From positions 1-5,090 of the forward strand of contig QKAI01000088.1 of NCBI GenBank assembly GCA_003246505.1: 5,090 nucleotides of DNA. The letters run 5' to 3'. The notes below the pieces were generated by a model. That model was not told the DNA's origin and did no database searches. It saw only the letters and a program-made list of their open reading frames with translations. Every line of letters begins with the position of its first letter. The stretch's first letter is position 1. Position numbers and translations under genes: made by a program. Shown piece by piece: positions 1 through 4,765 of the stretch. This stretch comes from Spirochaetaceae bacterium (GTDB taxonomy: Bacteria > Spirochaetota > Spirochaetia > DSM-2461).

Positions 1-2
1 AC

Positions 3-161
3 AGCGTGGGACATCCGAATTACAAACGGTCCAATGTGGAAAAATATAATATAGACAGGGTCCTGGTAGGACCCAACAACCGTTCCCTTATCATCATCAT
101 CGCAAAATTCTACGATAACGGAAATATCCGGTATATGGTTGAAACGGTAAAACTAAAGTAG
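3..161 (+). CDS. C-terminal end of an unrecognised protein (5' truncated)
   Basis: This open frame enters from the left edge (codons start at base 3) and runs 52 codons to a TAG at 159-161, immediately followed by a second in-frame TAG. The visible tail contains a run of four isoleucines (about residues 30-33 of the visible part) within a hydrophobic beta-like stretch, then a Tyr/Asp/Asn/Gly turn and another strand ending in Lys-Leu-Lys. This reads like the last beta-strands of a globular domain. No membrane helix or catalytic motif is visible and I do not recognise the family. The next gene begins 12 bases later in the same frame, so the two are probably co-transcribed. That the frame is coding is inferred from its openness and its tight spacing to the next gene. 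Confidence 0.55.
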   Translation, partial: SVGHPNYKRSNVEKYNIDRVLVGPNNRSLIIIIAKFYDNGNIRYMVETVKLK

Positions 162-173
162 TAGAATCCGCCT

Positions 174-620
174 ATGGTAAATATCCGCCTCTTTCTGTTT
201 TTTTTTAAAAAGGAAAACATTTTCAAGATACTCCTCTTCCTTACATTGGCATCGCTGCTTTTTCTGGGAGACATCGTCCTTCTCGTTTTCCTTATGAGGT
301 TGATCGGAACCTACCTGGCCTTTTCCCTTTTCTTCCTCTTCACGGCCCTGGGGCAGATAGGGCTATTCCGCACCTTTTCCGTTCTCCTGGATTCCCTCTC
401 CCTGACGAAAAGCGAGGGGGGAGACTGCCGGAATCATTACCTGGCCTATGCCGGAACTGTTCCCTCCCTTGTCTATATGGTCTATCCGGGCATCCTCAGC
501 ACCCTGGTGGGGTTTCTGCTGCTGCTGGCCCCTATAAGAAAGGTTCTCGGCCGCCTTATTTCTGATAAGCTGGAGATCGACTGGGACGAGATCAACGAGT
601 ATCTCTTCCTGCTCCTGTAG
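174..620 (+). CDS. fxsA: FxsA-like small inner-membrane protein
   Basis: A 148-residue, very hydrophobic protein predicted to sit in the cytoplasmic membrane. Hydrophobic segments lie at about residues 17-40, 43-68 and 96-119. The best family marker is the third segment: Pro-Gly-Ile-Leu-Ser-Thr-Leu-Val-Gly followed by a leucine run, Ala-Pro and a basic Ile-Arg-Lys-Val-Leu-Gly-Arg tail (residues 105-128), which matches the FxsA pattern of PGxLTDxxGLLLLxPPxR and a basic end. The early Gly-Asp and Ile-Gly-Thr (32-46) fit the first FxsA helix pair. E. coli FxsA is of similar size (about 158 residues) and was found because its overexpression relieves exclusion of phage T7 by the F plasmid; its normal role is unclear. 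The C-terminal tail (131-143) is acidic and probably cytoplasmic. No clear Shine-Dalgarno precedes the ATG, so initiation may depend on coupling to the upstream gene, which stops 12 bases before. It lies 7 bases upstream of the AAA+ gene. Family assignment is by eye. Confidence 0.72.
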   Translation: MVNIRLFLFFFKKENIFKILLFLTLASLLFLGDIVLLVFLMRLIGTYLAFSLFFLFTALGQIGLFRTFSVLLDSLSLTKSEGGDCRNHYLAYAGTVPSLVYMVYPGILSTLVGFLLLLAPIRKVLGRLISDKLEIDWDEINEYLFLLL

Positions 621-627
621 CGCCGCC

Positions 628-1755
628 ATGGAGCGAGTTTTCTATCTGGGTGATCCGGACCGATTCCTTTCCGATTCTCTGGACAGAAAGGACAGGGTCT
701 CCCTTATATCCTCCTTTACCCCGGACATGTTCCTGAGAAAGAGAAAACAGCACCCCTTTGATTATCTGATTCTTGACGGCAGAGCCGGTGCGGAAATTCT
801 GGCAAAATGGCTGAGCCAGCTGGAATGCTGTCGCTCTCTGCCGCCCCTGATACTGGCTGTGGACAGGAAGACCCCGCTCCCCGATGAATGGGAGAATCAC
901 TTCCTGCTGACGGGAGTCTACGACGGGGCTCCCCTGCTGGCTGAACTCTTTGCGGGCTGCCGGAGGATTCTCTCCCGGGTGAGGGATTCGGACAATAAAG
1001 AACCCTCGCCCTCCCCGTCCCGGCTGGGAATCCTGGGCGATTCTCCCTCCATAAGGGAGCTGAGGGAAAATATCGGTAAATTTGCCCGGCACCGGGACTA
1101 TTCCGTCCTCATTATGGGGGAAAGCGGAACGGGGAAGGGACTGGTCGCCCGGGCTCTCCATCACCTGGGACATGGCGAGGACGCTCCCTTTGTGACCTAT
1201 CAGTCCACAATCCCGGGCAACTCCTTCATGGCCGCCGATCTTTTCGGCGTCAGGAAAGGCGCCTACACCGGGTCGGAGAACAGGCCGGGCCTGCTGGCAA
1301 AGGCGGCGGGGGGCGTTTTCTTTCTTGATGAGGTGGGAACCCTGTCCCAGGAGAACCAGGTGTCCCTTCTGGGCGTTCTGGACGGGGGGAAATACCGCCC
1401 CATGGGTGCCGTGGCCGAAGAGACCTCCCGGTTCCGGTTCCTCTCGGCTACCAACGAGGATCTGCCCCGGGCCGTGGAGGAAGGGCTTTTTCGCAGGGAT
1501 CTCTATCATAGGATCAATACGCTTATAATCCGGATTTCCCCCCTTAGGGAGAGGAAGGAGGATATTCCCTTGCTCGTTGATCATTTTCTTGCTGAGGAGA
1601 GGGCGGGGAAGGGGTATACCCCGACGGCCCTTATGAAACTGGCGAAACATGAATGGCCCGGTAATGTCAGGGAGCTGAGGAATGTGGTTCGCCGGTCCCT
1701 CGTGGAGTGCGGAAAAGGGGAGCAGATAGAAGCAAGACATGTAATTATGGACTGA
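628..1755 (+). CDS. Sigma-54-activator-type AAA+ protein, degenerate receiver, no DNA-binding domain
   Basis: A 375-residue protein of the NtrC-type bacterial enhancer-binding family, whose AAA+ ATPase remodels RNA polymerase-sigma-54 to open promoters. Residues 1-118 look like a receiver domain: an acidic pair near D9/D11 and strand FDYLILD with a candidate phospho-Asp at D50, but the usual Lys-Pro of the last strand is absent (around 95-103). A proline-rich linker (123-133) leads to the AAA+ domain (134-352): Walker A GESGTGKG at 164-171, GAYTGS at 211-216 where the sigma-54-contacting GAFTGA loop belongs, Walker B FFLDEV at 231-236 (D234, E235), the FRRDLYHRIN block at 288-297 and sensor II WPGNVREL at 343-350. 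The chain ends about 25 residues later, leaving no room for the Fis-type helix-turn-helix usual in the family, so it may act from solution like Helicobacter FlgR, or on a partner. There is no Shine-Dalgarno before this ATG, but it directly precedes the first receiver strand and lies 7 bases after the upstream stop, suggesting translational coupling. Confidence 0.9.
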   Translation: MERVFYLGDPDRFLSDSLDRKDRVSLISSFTPDMFLRKRKQHPFDYLILDGRAGAEILAKWLSQLECCRSLPPLILAVDRKTPLPDEWENHFLLTGVYDGAPLLAELFAGCRRILSRVRDSDNKEPSPSPSRLGILGDSPSIRELRENIGKFARHRDYSVLIMGESGTGKGLVARALHHLGHGEDAPFVTYQSTIPGNSFMAADLFGVRKGAYTGSENRPGLLAKAAGGVFFLDEVGTLSQENQVSLLGVLDGGKYRPMGAVAEETSRFRFLSATNEDLPRAVEEGLFRRDLYHRINTLIIRISPLRERKEDIPLLVDHFLAEERAGKGYTPTALMKLAKHEWPGNVRELRNVVRRSLVECGKGEQIEARHVIMD

Positions 1756-1791
1756 ATGGGAAATAATTCATTGAATCGGGGAAAAAACCCC

Positions 1792-1847
1792 AAAAAAACA
1801 AAAAAAAGAGAGAACTGTTTGACAAAAGGAAGGGCAGTTTATAAAAT
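1792..1847 (+). promoter_or_regulatory. Sigma-70-type promoter with A-tract upstream element
   Basis: A perfect TTGACA -35 box lies at 1819-1824 and, after a 17-base spacer, TAAAAT at 1842-1847 as the -10 box (one mismatch to TATAAT; TATAAA at 1840-1845 is an alternative with a 15-base spacer). Upstream, 1792-1808 is almost pure A, placed about 47-62 bases before the predicted start near 1854, where an UP element for the RNA polymerase alpha subunit would sit. It would drive the STAS gene at 1880 and, subject to the terminator at 2441-2468, the regulator behind it. No sigma-54 (GG-N10-GC) promoter was seen here. Confidence 0.72.
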
Positions 1848-1879
1848 GACAAGAGAGACACTCTATTTAAGGTTGTTAT

Positions 1880-2434
1880 ATGACAAACAATAATGAAATC
1901 ATTCCCGGTTTTGATATCGAAAAAGACGACAGCTTAAAAATAAGACTTCAGAAGATAGACAGCGTTAAGGGATGTCTTGTTCTTTATCTGTCCGGTTATA
2001 TTGATACCTATAATTCCAATCTTTTTCAAAAGCGTGTAAATAAGGCCATTGAAACGGGGTTCACAAAACTGATCTTTAATTGCGGCAATCTTAACTATGT
2101 CTCCAGTACGGGTATAGGATCGTTCACCCATTTCCTAAAAGCTGTAAAACCGAAGGGGGGCGATCTGGTCCTCCTGGAGATACAGCCCAAGGTTTACGAA
2201 GTATTCCAGCTGCTGGGTTTCTCCCAGTTTTTCAATATCAAGGATAACCTTGACGAGGCGGTCGGTTTTTTCTCCAGCGATGGGGGCGGCCGATCGGAGT
2301 CGGTTTTCCCCAAGATTTTCCGGTGCCCCATCTGTTCCAAAAAGCTGAAGGCCACCAAGGCGGGACGATTCCGATGCAGCGAGTGTAAAACGATACTGGC
2401 CATCGATAATTCCGGCCAGGTTTATCTTGGCTGA
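1880..2434 (+). CDS. STAS-domain (anti-anti-sigma type) protein with C-terminal zinc ribbon
   Basis: A 184-residue cytoplasmic protein with two parts. Residues about 18-130 form a STAS domain like SpoIIAA and RsbV, which bind anti-sigma kinases and are switched by phosphorylation. The strand LVLYLSGYIDTYN (33-45) matches the conserved start of the family, and YVSSTGIGSF (73-82) is the phosphorylation loop. By alignment with the Asp-Ser-Thr-Gly of RsbV, S76 is the expected acceptor, with Ser at 75 instead of the usual Asp. Residues 147-182 contain CPIC (C149, C152) and CSEC (C166, C169) separated by 13 residues, a typical zinc-ribbon spacing, with basic residues between. The ribbon could bind nucleic acid or a protein partner. 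TAAGG at 1868-1872 lies 7 bases before the ATG and is a credible ribosome site. The first half is more AT-rich than neighbouring genes. No SpoIIAB/RsbW-like kinase gene is in the window. The STAS call is firm; the cellular role is unknown. Confidence 0.85.
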   Translation: MTNNNEIIPGFDIEKDDSLKIRLQKIDSVKGCLVLYLSGYIDTYNSNLFQKRVNKAIETGFTKLIFNCGNLNYVSSTGIGSFTHFLKAVKPKGGDLVLLEIQPKVYEVFQLLGFSQFFNIKDNLDEAVGFFSSDGGGRSESVFPKIFRCPICSKKLKATKAGRFRCSECKTILAIDNSGQVYLG

Positions 2435-3071
2435 AGCAAGACCGGGTTCATGGGAGCCCGGTTTTTTTATTGAATTTGTCCGTGATGACGGGGCCGCGGG
2501 AATCAAACTGCGGGAAGCGGACCTACCCCGCCGGTATGCCCTGCGATACGAGAGAATCCCCCATCCTGAAAGGTTTCCCTCTCTCATGATACTTCCCTGG
2601 GACCTGGTATCACGGCTTCCCCGGGGGAACAGAATTCCCCTTATCTGCTATGGAGAGAGTCCCCCCTTGGGAGAAACCTCCTGCCTGGGCCTGTGGGAAG
2701 CGCCCTATGGGGGGGAGGCCCTGACCGAATTAGTGAATGAGATTCTGGGGAGACGTGACTTTCCCCTTCCCGGGGGATATTTGCGTCTTGAGGGGGATTC
2801 TCTGGTCGGAAGAGAGACGTCCCTTTCCCTGACCCCGGGGGAAAGCCGTCTGATCAGGGCTTTTCTTTCCGGTTATGATGGGTTTAGAACCTATCGGGAA
2901 ATTGAAATCCTGACGGAAAGAAAAGCGGTAAAATCTCTTATCTCACGACTGAGGCAAAAGATAACCCCCTTTGTGGCCGCCAATGGGCCGGTCAGGCTTG
3001 ATTTTACCGGAATAAAGGGGCGTGGATACTATTTGGGGATAACTGTGGAAAACTTGTGGAAAACTCTCTAA
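2427..3071 (+). CDS. OmpR-type winged-helix regulator with degenerate receiver half
   Basis: A protein of 214 residues if read from the TTG at 2427. Residues about 118-204 match the OmpR/PhoB-type winged helix: beta strands ending SLSLTPGESRLIRAFL (132-147), recognition helix KAVKSLISRLRQKI (166-179) and the wing GIKGRGYYLGI (195-205), close to the family hallmark of RGRGYRL. Residues about 12-109 resemble a receiver by pattern: the strand SLMILPWDL (52-60) where the phospho-Asp strand should be, and GLWEAPYGGEALTELVNEIL (88-107) where a receiver has its Lys-Pro-Phe and last helix. The acceptor Asp is replaced and the Lys is Ala92, so phosphorylation is unlikely. The start is uncertain. TTG 2427 overlaps the STAS stop by 8 bases, has AGG at 2418-2420 six bases before it, and is the only normal start codon in frame before the conserved part; a rare ATT at 2469, just past the terminator, is the alternative. 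The last codons contain two DnaA-box-like sequences. The winged helix is well supported; its targets are unknown. Confidence 0.78.
   Translation: MAEARPGSWEPGFFIEFVRDDGAAGIKLREADLPRRYALRYERIPHPERFPSLMILPWDLVSRLPRGNRIPLICYGESPPLGETSCLGLWEAPYGGEALTELVNEILGRRDFPLPGGYLRLEGDSLVGRETSLSLTPGESRLIRAFLSGYDGFRTYREIEILTERKAVKSLISRLRQKITPFVAANGPVRLDFTGIKGRGYYLGITVENLWKTL
2441..2468 (+). terminator. Intrinsic terminator overlapping the start of the next gene
   Basis: Bases 2441-2449 (ACCGGGTTC) pair with 2454-2462 (GAGCCCGGT) to give a 9-bp stem with one T·G wobble and a 4-base loop, followed by seven T (2462-2468, the first shared with the stem). It begins 7 bases after the STAS stop codon, so it is well placed as that gene's terminator. 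It lies wholly within the first 15 codons of the TTG-initiated reading of the regulator that follows, so a ribosome translating that gene would melt it. It may therefore act as a translation-sensitive attenuator. Confidence 0.85.
3034..3063 (+). promoter_or_regulatory. Left cluster of DnaA-box-like repeats
   Basis: Three direct 9-mers lie 10-11 bases apart: TGGGGATAA (3034-3042), TGTGGAAAA (3044-3052) and TGTGGAAAA (3055-3063). The first is one base from TGTGGATAA (reverse complement TTATCCACA, the classical DnaA box); the other two are the reverse complement of TTTTCCACA, a variant box used in some bacteria. They lie inside the last codons of the winged-helix gene. A further GGATAACT core occurs at 3093-3100. 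The similarity is seen directly; binding by DnaA is inferred. Confidence 0.5.
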
Positions 3072-3100
3072 ATGATGTGAAGTGGAGTAATAGGATAACT

Positions 3101-3210
3101 ATTCCCTAACATAAAAAAAATTGAATACTATTATTCATTCTTACAACTATCCAGTTAAATCGTTTCTTTACAAGTAAATAATTATTATTATCAATTATTT
3201 TTCATAGAAA
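3101..3210. other. AT-rich, gene-free stretch between the two repeat clusters
   Basis: By hand count only about 21 of these 110 bases are G or C (about 81% AT), far lower in GC than the flanking genes. It includes an A8 run at 3113-3120 and an ATT-triplet run at about 3180-3190. There is no credible reading frame, tRNA or ribosome site. Between DnaA-box-like clusters such a stretch would suit a DNA-unwinding element, but it may simply be a typical AT-rich gap between convergent genes. Confidence 0.55.
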
Positions 3211-3215
3211 CTGTT

Positions 3216-3250
3216 AACTAATCCCTGACCGTTGAAGATAGGGATTAGTT
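3216..3250. repeat. 11-bp perfect inverted repeat beside the right box cluster
   Basis: AACTAATCCCT (3216-3226) and AGGGATTAGTT (3240-3250) are perfect inverted copies separated by 13 bases. The right arm ends on the first T of the DnaA-box-like TGTGGATAA at 3250-3258. Neither strand has a T-run directly after the stem, so it is a poor intrinsic terminator even though it lies between convergent genes. A protein-binding palindrome or a structured element is equally possible. Confidence 0.75.
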
Positions 3251-3291
3251 GTGGATAATTTCTGGATAACTGTGGATAACTCTCTGAATAA
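3250..3291 (+). promoter_or_regulatory. Right cluster of DnaA-box-like repeats
   Basis: Four direct 9-mers start at 3250 (TGTGGATAA, perfect), 3261 (TCTGGATAA, one mismatch), 3271 (TGTGGATAA, perfect) and 3283 (TCTGAATAA, two mismatches). The steps of 11, 10 and 12 bases put them on about the same face of the helix, and all run in the same direction as the left cluster. Two perfect E. coli-type boxes 21 bases apart plus phased near-matches are unlikely by chance. This is the stronger of the two clusters. Confidence 0.62.
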
Positions 3292-3301
3292 CTCTCAAAG
3301 T

Positions 3302-3330
3302 TCTTATTAAATAAGAGTTTAGAACGTTCT
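3302..3330. repeat. Two adjacent palindromes at the murA 3' end
   Basis: TCTTATT-A-AATAAGA at 3302-3316 is a 7-bp inverted repeat with a one-base centre, too tight to fold as RNA but suitable as a dyad protein site. AGAACGTTCT at 3321-3330 is a perfect 10-bp palindrome that reaches the first base of the murA stop codon (TAA on the minus strand, 3330-3332). Neither makes a convincing terminator and no function is assigned. Confidence 0.5.
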
Positions 3331-4613
3331 TACAATCTCGTAATATCTGCGCCTAAATCGAGCAGTCTGCGGGAGAGGTTTTCATAGCCCCTCTCTATCT
3401 GATAAACATTGTTGATGACGCTCATCCCTTCGGCGCAGAGAGCGGCGATAACCATCGCCATTCCCGCTCTCACATCGGGGGAAACCAGATTGTCCCCCTT
3501 GAGACGTGACGGACCGGATACGACGGCCCGGTGGGGGTCACAGAGTATGATGCCCGCTCCCATCCCTATGAGTTTGTCCACAAAAAACATGCGGGATTCG
3601 AACATTTTCTCATGGATCAGCACGGTTCCCCTCACCTGGGTGGCGACCACGGTCATGATGCTGGTGAGATCCGCCGGGAATCCGGGCCAGGGCGCGTCGT
3701 CTATAGTGGGAATCATGCCCCCCATGTCGGGTATGACTTCCATCTTCTGCCCGGGGGGGACATGGACGGTGGACCCGTCGTCCTCCCAGCGGATTCCCAG
3801 CTTGGCAAAGGCTAGCCGGCACATTCTCAGATGCTGCGGGTCGGCATGGCGGATCTCCAGTTCACCCCCCGTGGCCGCGGTGAGACCGATGAAGGAACCC
3901 ACTTCCATGAAATCCGCACCGATGGTGAATTCCGCACCGGAAAGCTTCTTCTTCCCCTTGATATAAAGTATGTTCGATCCAATTCCGGTAATCTCCGAAC
4001 CCATGGCATTGAGCAGGTGGCAGAGATCCTGGACATGGGGCTCGCTGGCCGCATTGCGCAGCACCGTCTCCCCCTCCGCGAGTACCGCCGCCATGAGGGC
4101 GTTCTCCGTGGCGGTTACCGAAGCCTCGTCCAGGAAGATGTCCTCTCCCTTGAGGCTGTCCGCCTTGATGTGGAAAACCCCGTTTGTCTCCACCCTGCCG
4201 CCCAGAGCACTCAGGGCCAGAAAATGGGTATCCAGCCGCCTCCTTCCGATGACGTCGCCCCCCGGGGGGGGAAGGATGACCTCTCGCAGCCTCCCCAGGA
4301 GGGGTCCGGCGAAAAGAATGGAAGCTCTGACCTTGGAGGAGTCCTCCCGGGAAATCTCACAGGTTTTTATATCAAGGGTCGTCATCCTGTAGGAGTTATT
4401 GCCTATTCTCTCCACCCGGCTTCCCAGGTGTGACAGAATGTCCAGCATGACCTGAACATCCTCTATGTCGGGGAGGTTATGGAGAATGACCGGCTCATCG
4501 GTCAGCAGGGTCGCAGCGATACAGGGAAGGGCGGCGTTTTTATTGCCGCTGGCGGTGATGATGCCCCTTATGGGACGGCCGCCGACGATTTCATAACAAT
4601 TGGAACAGCTCAT
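3330..4613 (-). CDS. murA: UDP-N-acetylglucosamine 1-carboxyvinyltransferase, Cys-to-Asp type
   Basis: A 427-residue cytoplasmic enzyme that transfers enolpyruvate from phosphoenolpyruvate to UDP-GlcNAc, the first committed step of peptidoglycan synthesis. The length is normal (E. coli MurA has 419). SGNKNAALP at 22-30 carries the substrate-binding K25 and N26 (E. coli K22, N23). The catalytic loop PPPGGDVIGRRRLDTH (115-130) holds R125 and H130, equivalent to E. coli R120 and H125. D315 in GFPADL matches the catalytic D305. At the position of E. coli Cys115, the residue alkylated by fosfomycin, this protein has D120 (codon at 4254-4256), the change found in naturally fosfomycin-resistant MurA of mycobacteria, Chlamydia and Borrelia. 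The usual two-domain inside-out barrel is complete. The only Shine-Dalgarno-like match, GGAAGG (4626-4631), is 12 bases from the ATG, rather far; a promoter whose start would fall at the ATG offers another explanation. The gene is transcribed toward the winged-helix gene and away from the aspartate kinase gene. Confidence 0.96.
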   Translation of the reverse strand: MSCSNCYEIVGGRPIRGIITASGNKNAALPCIAATLLTDEPVILHNLPDIEDVQVMLDILSHLGSRVERIGNNSYRMTTLDIKTCEISREDSSKVRASILFAGPLLGRLREVILPPPGGDVIGRRRLDTHFLALSALGGRVETNGVFHIKADSLKGEDIFLDEASVTATENALMAAVLAEGETVLRNAASEPHVQDLCHLLNAMGSEITGIGSNILYIKGKKKLSGAEFTIGADFMEVGSFIGLTAATGGELEIRHADPQHLRMCRLAFAKLGIRWEDDGSTVHVPPGQKMEVIPDMGGMIPTIDDAPWPGFPADLTSIMTVVATQVRGTVLIHEKMFESRMFFVDKLIGMGAGIILCDPHRAVVSGPSRLKGDNLVSPDVRAGMAMVIAALCAEGMSVINNVYQIERGYENLSRRLLDLGADITRL

Positions 4614-4619
4614 GGGTTT

Positions 4620-4648
4620 AATCTACCTTCCAACTGTTTCCATGTCAA
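4620..4648 (-). promoter_or_regulatory. Candidate murA promoter giving a leaderless transcript
   Basis: On the minus strand TTGACA (4643-4648, perfect -35) is followed after exactly 17 bases by TAGATT (4620-4625, four of six matches to TATAAT). The predicted start would fall at about 4613-4614, at or next to the A of the murA ATG, giving an mRNA with essentially no leader. The GGAAGG motif lies within the spacer, so it would not be in this transcript; the promoter and the ribosome site are mutually exclusive readings. Confidence 0.45.
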
Positions 4649-4682
4649 TGATATAAGTGTGGCTCTTTTATGGATAAACGCG

Positions 4683-4701
4683 TCCCCCCGAAAGAGGGGG
4701 A
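4683..4701 (+). other. GC-rich hairpin upstream of the aspartate kinase gene
   Basis: TCCCCC (4683-4688) pairs with GGGGGA (4696-4701) around a 7-base loop, CGAAAGA. It is not followed by a T-run on either strand. It lies between the divergent genes, just upstream of an A/T-rich segment (TATAAAAA at 4710-4717) that could be part of an aspartate kinase promoter, though no good -35 box was found. It could be a leader structure or a boundary between the two promoters. Confidence 0.45.
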
Positions 4702-4747
4702 TTCTCTTGTATAAAAATACGGAGTTGTGTAATATTTATCCAGCAAT

Positions 4748-4765
4748 CTCCCGGAAAGGCGGGAG
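4748..4765 (+). promoter_or_regulatory. Leader hairpin just before the aspartate kinase ribosome site
   Basis: CTCCCG (4748-4753) and CGGGAG (4760-4765) form a perfect 6-bp stem with loop GAAAGG. It ends 15 bases before the ATG at 4781 and 5 bases before the ribosome site AAGGGG (4771-4776). Its position could affect ribosome access. I see no complete lysine riboswitch (L box): the gap is too short and its AGAGG motifs are absent. Confidence 0.45.

Noticed and set aside
592..1740. A 382-codon open frame on the minus strand opposite the AAA+ gene
   Set aside because: The plus-strand reading has unmistakable Walker A, Walker B and sensor II motifs. The minus-strand product is low-complexity, Pro/Gly-rich and matches nothing; it reflects codon bias of the real gene.
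1778..1791. GGGG-A6-CCCC possible terminator after the AAA+ gene
   Set aside because: The stem has only 4 bp and is followed by A rather than T on the plus strand; on the minus strand there is no gene ending here. The A-tract fits better as part of the downstream promoter.
2135..2587. A 150-codon minus-strand frame spanning the STAS/regulator junction
   Set aside because: It is antisense to two genes with clear domain motifs, and no promoter or ribosome site was seen for it.
3409..4433. Plus-strand open frames opposite murA (up to about 200 codons)
   Set aside because: They mirror the murA coding sequence, lack ribosome sites, and their products show no recognisable domain.
4669..4677. TATGGATAA, a lone one-mismatch DnaA box in the murA/aspartate kinase gap
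   Set aside because: A single isolated near-match without phased neighbours is expected by chance; not counted with the clusters at 3034-3291.
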